DNA of 64,000 nucleotides from Tatumella ptyseos ATCC 33301 (GTDB lineage: Bacteria > Pseudomonadota > Gammaproteobacteria > Enterobacterales > Enterobacteriaceae), in assembly GCF_000735525.1 (NCBI RefSeq), contig NZ_JMPR01000048.1, positions 1 to 64,000 of the forward strand, in the 5' to 3' direction. The notes below the pieces were generated by a model. The model was not told the DNA's origin. It did not search any database and saw only the letters and a list, made by a program, of their open reading frames with translations. Each line of letters opens with the position of its first letter. The first letter of the stretch is position 1. A program made the position numbers and the translations under genes. Shown piece by piece: positions 57,692 to 64,000 of the stretch.

Positions 57692-58641
57692 TGAGTACCT
57701 GAATGATTACTTTTGATAACATTATATATGTAACTACCTTTTTTAATTTTACCTGAACTCAGTGTGTTCTCAACAACATTCCTAACTTGCGAGGTAAGTT
57801 TAATCAACTTTAACTTAGGAATATCACTTTCATTCTTTTTGGTAAGCACAGTTGCTACATAAAGACCATTAAATTTATATTTATAATTGAAGTAGTGCCC
57901 AACACTAGATGAAGATGCATAAAGCACCTTAAAATAATTTTCACGTAGAACTTTTATAGCTGATATATAACACAACAAATAATCCGGCCTGGTCAGTTTT
58001 TGCACAAAACTTTTATTATACTTTATATCATTGTAAAACTCTGTTGGGCTATTGCTAAATATGCACAGGGAAAACTCTCTCAACCACGCCCTAATAAAAA
58101 GACTCCCTAAAGGAGCAACAATGAACCAATTTTCTGTAATTGGAAAATTTATATCCTCAGTGCATTCATCAGAAAAAAACACAAAGGCATCATGATTATT
58201 AATCCTCTCAAAAATCCATTCTATATTATCATTAAGAAGAATAGAAGAATCCATCCATATACCACCATATGTATCTAGTAACTTTAGACGTATATAGTCA
58301 GCTTTTATTGCAATTGGCAATTCTTCGGAAATATCAGGGACGGTAATAAAATCCTTAACAGTGCTCTCATTTAAGAAATTCACTTCGAACTCAGGACAGT
58401 ATGATCGTATTCTTTCGACGCATAAATTAACTATAGTTGGCACTTCATCTATTGAATGCCAATATAGCCATATAACTTTAGGGTAACTATAAGCAGGGCG
58501 AACGGCGTCATTATTAAACTCCAGGAACTTTGGACTTATTACTTTTGCATCATTTGAATAGATAATAAAAAGAATCTTAATCCTACTAGCTATATGATTT
58601 ATAAACTGCTTAACAGAATTAATACTTTCTCTTAAGAACAT
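57688..58641 (-). CDS. Glycosyltransferase of the capsular polysaccharide synthesis type
   Basis: 317 residues. It carries the GT32-like/Caps_synth pattern: PKVIWLYWHSIDEVP near residues 54-68, and IKADYIRLKLLDTYGGIWMDSS with the DxD-like metal-binding end. ITENWFIVAPLGSLFIRAW is matched by the partial gene at the right edge. AT-rich codon use, as expected for transferred O-antigen genes. Overlaps wzx by 23 bp. The sugar and linkage cannot be deduced. Confidence 0.82.
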   Translation of the reverse strand: MFLRESINSVKQFINHIASRIKILFIIYSNDAKVISPKFLEFNNDAVRPAYSYPKVIWLYWHSIDEVPTIVNLCVERIRSYCPEFEVNFLNESTVKDFITVPDISEELPIAIKADYIRLKLLDTYGGIWMDSSILLNDNIEWIFERINNHDAFVFFSDECTEDINFPITENWFIVAPLGSLFIRAWLREFSLCIFSNSPTEFYNDIKYNKSFVQKLTRPDYLLCYISAIKVLRENYFKVLYASSSSVGHYFNYKYKFNGLYVATVLTKKNESDIPKLKLIKLTSQVRNVVENTLSSGKIKKGSYIYNVIKSNHSGTQ

Positions 58642-59911
58642 AATTTACAGACTCTTTAATGGATTTAATTGTTAATATATCCCAAGTGAACAAATCAACA
58701 CCCTTTCTTTTCAAATAAATTATTTGATATAAGGATATAACTATTTCTGAAATAGTCCAAACCATAGCGGTAACAACCCCCCCCCCCATTCTTATGAAGA
58801 AAAAGTTAAGAATCAGACTAAATACAGCTATATATACTTGTATTTTCAGAAAGGCTCTATCCATACCTAGATTAAGCATAACTTGCCCCCCGATAAAAAC
58901 ACCGAAGAACACTGCAAAAACACCGATTGACAATATAGAAACCAATGGTGTGATGGGGAGGAACTTTTCCCCAAATAGAATGAGAACTATATAGTGATTA
59001 AAGGAATTTATAAAAAATAAAAAAGCAAGGCTTATTATTATAAAAAGAGGTAGTATTTTCCTTACTGAATAGATACCGAAGTCCTTACCATCCCCAAACT
59101 TCTTTGAAAGAATAGGGAATATTATCTGAGAAATAGGCATTAGAATTATTGATTTGGATACATCCATTAGTTTCTGAGCCGACGTATAAAATCCGACATC
59201 AACTTTGGTTGATAAAGCACCTAGCATTACAATTCCTGTAGTGGTGTAAATATTTGTAACTACTGATGATAAAAATAAATACCCACCATCAAAAGTAAGT
59301 CCCTTAATTAAATTTATATCTGGAAGTATAAATCTAATCTTATATCTTTTTATAGCATATAAAAAAACGATTAAAGATGTAAGGAATGAAACGACATTCA
59401 CAATCATAACGTACAAAATTAAATCAGATGCATCCTTAACCAGGAATATTATGAGCAAAAAAGAAACAAGCTTAGTAAGAAAAGAAATTGCAGCAATTAT
59501 TTTGAAATCGCTATAAGCCTGAAGAAACCAATTTTGAGTAAACAATGATGCCAGACATGAAAAATAAGAAACCCAACATATCCAAGAATAATCTCTTAAC
59601 CCATTAAAAAACAAAACACAAAAATAAAAAACAATTGTACACAAGAGAAATATAAAAAACTGAATAGAAAAAACCCCCCAAAAAAGCTTATCTTTATCTT
59701 TGGGGTTACGTGTCAACCATCTAACACCAGTATAATTGAAGCTATAGTTAACAAAAAGAGAAAAATAACCAACTATAGCAGCTACATAATTAATTAAACC
59801 TATATTCTGAGGACCAAAAGCACGAGATACTATTGGAATGGTAACTAAAGGGAATATATAGTTAGCCATTTGCACACTTGACATATAAAGAAGGTTCTTT
59901 ATATTACTCAT
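58619..59911 (-). CDS. wzx: O-antigen flippase Wzx
   Basis: 430 residues, about 12 membrane helices, polysaccharide-biosynthesis MATE-like flippase. N-terminal FPLVTIPIVSRAFGPQNIGL is typical of Wzx/RfbX. Moves undecaprenyl-linked O units across the inner membrane. ATG 59911 gives the usual start; TTG/GTG/CTG codons just upstream are open. An uninterrupted 11-base G tract on the coding strand (58777-58787) encodes MGGGV near residue 375. Gain or loss of one base would cut off the last 40-55 residues. Confidence 0.88.
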   Translation of the reverse strand: MSNIKNLLYMSSVQMANYIFPLVTIPIVSRAFGPQNIGLINYVAAIVGYFSLFVNYSFNYTGVRWLTRNPKDKDKLFWGVFSIQFFIFLLCTIVFYFCVLFFNGLRDYSWICWVSYFSCLASLFTQNWFLQAYSDFKIIAAISFLTKLVSFLLIIFLVKDASDLILYVMIVNVVSFLTSLIVFLYAIKRYKIRFILPDINLIKGLTFDGGYLFLSSVVTNIYTTTGIVMLGALSTKVDVGFYTSAQKLMDVSKSIILMPISQIIFPILSKKFGDGKDFGIYSVRKILPLFIIISLAFLFFINSFNHYIVLILFGEKFLPITPLVSILSIGVFAVFFGVFIGGQVMLNLGMDRAFLKIQVYIAVFSLILNFFFIRMGGGVVTAMVWTISEIVISLYQIIYLKRKGVDLFTWDILTIKSIKESVNYVLKRKY

Positions 59912-59989
59912 AATCAGCACCAATCCAGTTCCAGAGTTAATGGCTATTTAAAAAACAACCACCATTATAGTCTTAGCAGGTATCAGGAA

Positions 59990-60523
59990 TTAAATACTTT
60001 TAAAATCAAATCCACACTTATCTTTATCTGAAAGTATAGGTTCAAAATCTATAGGCCATTCAATCCCAACTTCCGGATCATTCCAGGCCAGACAGCCCTC
60101 GAAACCAGGGGTATAGTAATCGGTACACTTATATTCGAAATCAGCAACATCAGAAAGCACCACAAACCCATGTGCCAGTCCCGGCGGGATCCAGAACTGG
60201 GTTTTATTCTCTTCAGATAGAATCACCCCTTCCCATTGGCCATAGGTCGGTGAATCTTTACGGATATCGACGGCAACATCAAAGACTTCGCCGCGCACTA
60301 CACGAACCAGTTTCCCCTGGGCATGTTTTGTCTGGAAATGCAGTCCCCTTAAAACACCTTTAGAGGAGCGGGAATGGTTATCCTGTACAAAATCAAAGTC
60401 GATACCCAGCATTTCCTGATAGCGTTTTTTTTCAAACGTCTCCAGGAAAAAGCCGCGCTCATCACCAAAAACTCTTGGCTGGATGATTTTTACGTCTGCA
60501 ATTTTAGTATCGATTACCTTCAT
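59990..60523 (-). CDS. rfbC: dTDP-4-dehydrorhamnose 3,5-epimerase
   Basis: 177 residues, RmlC cupin. Motifs are RGFFLETF, VQDNHSRSSKGVLRGLHFQ with the catalytic histidine region, and WIPPGLAHGFVVLSD. Starts 1 nt after rfbA, so coupled. GC is closer to the housekeeping part than the flanking flippase gene. Confidence 0.96.
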   Translation of the reverse strand: MKVIDTKIADVKIIQPRVFGDERGFFLETFEKKRYQEMLGIDFDFVQDNHSRSSKGVLRGLHFQTKHAQGKLVRVVRGEVFDVAVDIRKDSPTYGQWEGVILSEENKTQFWIPPGLAHGFVVLSDVADFEYKCTDYYTPGFEGCLAWNDPEVGIEWPIDFEPILSDKDKCGFDFKSI

Positions 60524-60524
60524 T

Positions 60525-61394
60525 TTATTCCCCGTCGATCATGCGCTGTAAATACTGTCCGTAACCGGTTTTCACCAGTAGTTTTGCCTGAGCCTGTACC
60601 TGCTCTTTGCTTAACCAGCCTTTTTTATAGGCAATCTCTTCCAGGCAGGCGACTTTATAACCCTGACGTTTCTCAATGGTATGAATAAACTGAGAGGCTT
60701 CCAGAAGACTGTCATGAGTCCCGGTATCCAGCCAGGCAAACCCACGACCCAGTTTTTCTACATGCAACGCATTTTTTTCCAGATACATTTCATTAAGCGT
60801 TGTGATTTCAAGTTCACCTCGCTCAGAAGGTTTTACCTGTTTAGCCATATCCACCACATCTTTATCGTAGAAATATAAACCAGTGACTGCCCAGTTAGAT
60901 TTAGGCTGAGCCGGTTTCTCTTCAAGAGAAATCGCGCGGTTATTTTCGTCAAATTCCACAACCCCGAAACGCTCCGGGTCCAGAACCTGATAACCGAATA
61001 CCGTAGCACCTTCGCTGCGTTGTACTACATTTTCCAGCTTGCGGCCAAAGCTCTCACCAAAATAAATATTGTCGCCTAATACCAGCGCACAGCTATCGCC
61101 GTTAATAAACTCTTCGCCAATCAGGAATGCCTGAGCCAGTCCATCCGGACTTGGCTGAATGGCGTAGGAGAAGCAAACACCGAACTGGCTTCCGTCACCC
61201 AGCAGACGTTTGAAGCCAGGCATATCCTCGGGTGTGGAAATGATCAGAATTTCGCGAATACCTGCCAGCATCAGCACCGATATAGGGTAGAACACCATCG
61301 GCTTATCATAGATAGGCATTAGCTGTTTTGACGTGCCCTGCGTAATAGGATATAAACGGGTCCCGGACCCACCTGCTAAAACGATACCTTTCAT
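60525..61394 (-). CDS. rfbA: Glucose-1-phosphate thymidylyltransferase
   Basis: 289 residues, RmlA: makes dTDP-glucose from dTTP and glucose-1-P. Nucleotide-binding start [20 protein letters not shown], then [21 protein letters not shown] and [10 protein letters not shown]. It is 15 bp after rfbB. Confidence 0.96.
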   Translation of the reverse strand: MKGIVLAGGSGTRLYPITQGTSKQLMPIYDKPMVFYPISVLMLAGIREILIISTPEDMPGFKRLLGDGSQFGVCFSYAIQPSPDGLAQAFLIGEEFINGDSCALVLGDNIYFGESFGRKLENVVQRSEGATVFGYQVLDPERFGVVEFDENNRAISLEEKPAQPKSNWAVTGLYFYDKDVVDMAKQVKPSERGELEITTLNEMYLEKNALHVEKLGRGFAWLDTGTHDSLLEASQFIHTIEKRQGYKVACLEEIAYKKGWLSKEQVQAQAKLLVKTGYGQYLQRMIDGE

Positions 61395-61409
61395 TCATTC
61401 TTCCTTTAA

Positions 61410-62471
61410 TCAAATTGAGCCAAGACGTTCGCCGGCATAAGAACCATCAAGAACACGCTGCCACCAGGTTTCGTTGTTCAGATACCATTCAACCGTTTTA
61501 CGAATACCGGATTCGAAAGTCTCAGCCGGAGTCCAGCCAAGTTCACGCTCAATTTTCGATGCATCAATGGCATAACGCAGATCATGTCCCGGGCGGTCTT
61601 TAACATAGGTAATAAGATCGGTGTAGTGCTCAACTCCAGTAGGTTTGTTCGGGACTAATTCTTCCAGTAACTGGCAGATAGTTTTTACTACATCGATATT
61701 CTGTCGCTCGTTATGACCACCGATGTTATAAGTTTCGCCCACTTCACCCTCGGTCACTACTTTATACAGTGCTCGAGCATGGTCTTCGACATACAGCCAG
61801 TCACGGATCTGGCTACCATTACCGTAAACCGGCAGAGGTTTACCTGCTAATGCATTCAGAATGATCAGCGGGATCAGTTTTTCAGGGAAGTGGTAAGGCC
61901 CGTAGTTATTCGAGCAATTGGTCACAATGGTCGGTAAGCCATAGGTTCGTAACCAGGCACGAACCAGATGATCACTGGAGGCTTTAGAAGCAGAATACGG
62001 ACTACTCGGCGCATAAGGGGTGGTTTCAGTAAAGAGATCATCGGTCCCCTCCAGATCACCGTATACCTCATCAGTCGAAATATGGTGGAAGCGGAAGGTC
62101 TGTTTCGCTTCAGTCTCCAGTGTATTCCAATACTGACGCGCCGCTTCCAGCAGGGTATAGGTACCGACTACATTCGTTTCGATAAACGCCGCAGGGCCAT
62201 CAATGGAACGGTCAACATGGCTTTCAGCTGCCAGATGCATCACCGCGTCTGGCTGATATTTACTAAATAGCGCATCCAGAGCATTACGATCGCAGATATC
62301 TACCTGTTCGAAATGATAACGCTGGCTATCCGAAATGGTTGCCAGTGACTCCAGGTTACCGGCATAAGTCAGGCTATCGACGACAATCACTTCATCAAGG
62401 GTATTGCCGATAATATTACGCACAACCGCGGAACCAATAAACCCTGCACCGCCGGTAATTAATAGTTTCAT
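61410..62471 (-). CDS. rfbB: dTDP-glucose 4,6-dehydratase
   Basis: 353 residues, RmlB. Rossmann start [38 protein letters not shown] and the catalytic [13 protein letters not shown] (YxxxK). First of the rhamnose set in transcription order (rfbB-rfbA-rfbC). 116 AT-rich bases separate it from the upstream glycosyltransferase. Confidence 0.96.
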   Translation of the reverse strand: MKLLITGGAGFIGSAVVRNIIGNTLDEVIVVDSLTYAGNLESLATISDSQRYHFEQVDICDRNALDALFSKYQPDAVMHLAAESHVDRSIDGPAAFIETNVVGTYTLLEAARQYWNTLETEAKQTFRFHHISTDEVYGDLEGTDDLFTETTPYAPSSPYSASKASSDHLVRAWLRTYGLPTIVTNCSNNYGPYHFPEKLIPLIILNALAGKPLPVYGNGSQIRDWLYVEDHARALYKVVTEGEVGETYNIGGHNERQNIDVVKTICQLLEELVPNKPTGVEHYTDLITYVKDRPGHDLRYAIDASKIERELGWTPAETFESGIRKTVEWYLNNETWWQRVLDGSYAGERLGSI

Positions 62472-62587
62472 TTAATTCACCTAAAAAATAATCCGTGACG
62501 TAAAAAAATATATTCAGCTATGATATCTCATATTAAAAAATTATAAAAAATCAAAATAAATATACCATAGAATATCTCACATTTAAA

Positions 62588-63433
62588 TTAACAACGGGGA
62601 TGCCTGCCGTTGATTATAGCCTTTGTAATATTAACTAAATTAGAGAATCGCAACCTGACGAACTCTTTTAAAAACAACCTTGACATATTATACATCATAT
62701 GGAAAGGAGTCTTTGAATAGTACAAGCATGACAATACCTCATCGTATAAACGCTCAAGCTTACGCCATTCAGAAACCTGACCACTGGTAGACGACATCTC
62801 ATGCACTAAAAAATGATGAACATATACAGGAACACATTGGGAGATTTTGTTTAATCGATTTATTTTCCGAAAAATACTCATATCAACTCCATACAATGCA
62901 AAATTGGAATCAAAAAGTTCAATTTTTTTTCGTGAGAATAAATCAATTAATTTTCTGTATATAATAAGGCCAGAGCCAATAGAAAGAACGTCTTTATCTA
63001 AAGGAAGAAAACCATCAACTCCAGTGTAAACCACCCTATTTATCTGTGGGTATGAATTGAGTCCGGTTTTAATATCAATTATTCGTGGGACAACCAAGTA
63101 CAAATCTTTTAACCCAATTTCAGGATGTGAAAAATATTCTTTAGAAATAGACGTATCGTCATCGAGAAGGATATAACGTTCAAATCCAGACTGCTTTTCG
63201 AGCACTTCGTTATAAATATGACTCAATGGCCTATTGCTATTAGAATTTATAAAATCAACACAATCATAGCCGGTTAATTTATCTAAAAACTCATCATCCT
63301 CATCCAACAACTCTGGACCATTATTAACCACTAACAAAGATGAACCTGGAAGAGAAATATGACATAAGGAAATAAGCGTTTTTGACTGACAGAATAATTT
63401 ATTATATAAGATAACTACTATTAACGTTTTCAA
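62588..63433 (-). CDS. GT-A (GT2-like) glycosyltransferase, probably rhamnosyl-type
   Basis: 281 residues. Start KTLIVVILYNKLFCQS, LLVVNNGPE, and the metal-binding YILLDDDTSIS (DxD) mark a GT2 fold. YGVDMSIFRKI further on recalls the rhamnosyltransferase branch, so rhamnose transfer is plausible but unproven. AT-rich. It sits between the partial gene at the edge and rfbB. Confidence 0.8.
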   Translation of the reverse strand: MKTLIVVILYNKLFCQSKTLISLCHISLPGSSLLVVNNGPELLDEDDEFLDKLTGYDCVDFINSNSNRPLSHIYNEVLEKQSGFERYILLDDDTSISKEYFSHPEIGLKDLYLVVPRIIDIKTGLNSYPQINRVVYTGVDGFLPLDKDVLSIGSGLIIYRKLIDLFSRKKIELFDSNFALYGVDMSIFRKINRLNKISQCVPVYVHHFLVHEMSSTSGQVSEWRKLERLYDEVLSCLYYSKTPFHMMYNMSRLFLKEFVRLRFSNLVNITKAIINGRHPRC

Positions 63434-63500
63434 TTGTAAACCTTAAGGGTTGAGAGATAAAAATAAAAAACCAATAATTTAGAAAGTTAATTGAAAACTA

Positions 63501-64000
63501 TCATTTCAAAAAAAACAGAATGCTTCTTTTTTTAATAAGCCTAGCGCATGATACCCATTTAAAAAGAAGCCTGTCACTTTTAGTGAGTTTTATTATTTCT
63601 GGCTTCACACCAAGAGACTCAACTCTAGCTAATAGATATGTAACTAAATGAGGCTTCCAGGAAACTAATCGCTGATAAAAAAAAGCATTCTCTTCACAAC
63701 ATCTGAGAAAGAAAGAAAATCTATCTGGATGTTGATTCATCACAATTTGAGCAGCCAGGTAAGACAGTAAGTAACCAGGGTTATCAACCAACTGCTTTAT
63801 TTCACTAAAATCCCCACGCTCTTTTAATTTTTTATAATATGAATCAGAACCAAGAGATATAATAGGATAGAACTCACTGAGCCAGTGTTTAATAAATTTA
63901 TTACCAGGACGAGAAGCTAAAAACCAATTTTCAATTATTGGTTTATTAAAATCACAAGTTGAAACCTTTCTAAAAAAACCAACAACGTCGTAATCATATC
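63501..64000 (-). CDS. Partial glycosyltransferase, Caps_synth-like, cut by the window edge
   Basis: The frame stays open from the stop at 63501 to the right edge, so the 5' end is outside. Reading from the edge the protein has DVVGFFRK, then IIENWFLASRPGNKFIKHW and YLLSYLAAQIVMNQHPD. The ENWF...FI..W block matches the glycosyltransferase at 57688-58641 (ITENWFIVAPLGSLFIRAW), so this should be a paralogous transferase. The catalytic N-terminal half is not visible. An internal TTG at 63791 is not a start. Confidence 0.75.
   Translation of the reverse strand, partial: YDYDVVGFFRKVSTCDFNKPIIENWFLASRPGNKFIKHWLSEFYPIISLGSDSYYKKLKERGDFSEIKQLVDNPGYLLSYLAAQIVMNQHPDRFSFFLRCCEENAFFYQRLVSWKPHLVTYLLARVESLGVKPEIIKLTKSDRLLFKWVSCARLIKKRSILFFLK

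Overview
The window looks like chromosomal DNA of an Enterobacterales member. The left 42 kb keeps the E. coli gene order argA-recD-recB-recC-ppdC-ygdB-ppdB-ppdA-thyA-lgt-ptsP-rppH-mutH-ygdQ-ygdR-tas-lplT-aas-...-omr-galR-lysA-lysR, with proteins close to the E. coli ones in length and sequence. Missing genes (amiC, ptrA, chbR) and foreign insertions argue against Escherichia itself. Erwiniaceae (Erwinia, Pantoea, Tatumella) is my best guess, but the species cannot be settled from the sequence alone.

Layout. 1-2910: an initiator tRNA-Met with its terminator, an ArgR-family repressor where amiC would be expected, and argA behind a pair of ARG boxes. 2918-11754: the RecBCD genes, with recB and recC directly adjacent (no ptrA). 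11836-13598: the prepilin-like set ppdC-ygdB-ppdB-ppdA. 13716-18371: thyA, lgt, ptsP and rppH. 18372-19054: a DnaA-box-rich intergenic region that by position and content should be DARS2. 19055-25487: mutH, ygdQ, ygdR, tas, lplT and aas. 25645-36582: an insertion relative to E. coli, with an mdtABC-type RND efflux operon carrying its own outer-membrane lipoprotein, and an FtsI-like penicillin-binding protein. 36759-41179: a single omr small RNA, galR, lysA, an exported NTF2-like protein and lysR. 41186-46873: an MFS exporter, a lactose/cellobiose-family PTS operon with a GH4 6-phospho-glycosidase behind a CRP-type promoter, and a small membrane protein. 47175-53255: ugd, yobD, manZYX and manA. 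53624-56519: three tandem effector/immunity pairs of the Tlde1/Tldi1 (DUF2778 L,D-transpeptidase-like) type. 56840-64000: an AT-rich O-antigen-type cluster (rfbD, a glycosyltransferase, wzx, rfbC, rfbA, rfbB, two more glycosyltransferases), cut by the right edge.

How the genes work together. The left half is housekeeping: arginine synthesis and its regulator, double-strand-break repair, thymidylate and lipoprotein maturation, mismatch repair and control of replication initiation. The right half faces the envelope and carbon supply: sugar PTS systems, mannose-6-phosphate and UDP-glucuronate metabolism, dTDP-rhamnose synthesis and O-antigen export. Set into this is a compact array of predicted antibacterial peptidoglycan-targeting effectors with exported immunity partners.

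Most worth a second look: the three-cassette Tlde1-like array without secretion genes nearby, an 11-base G tract inside wzx that could act as a phase-variation switch, the DARS2 element, the single omr RNA, the ArgR paralogue with tandem ARG boxes at argA, and an altered SxN motif in the extra FtsI-like protein.
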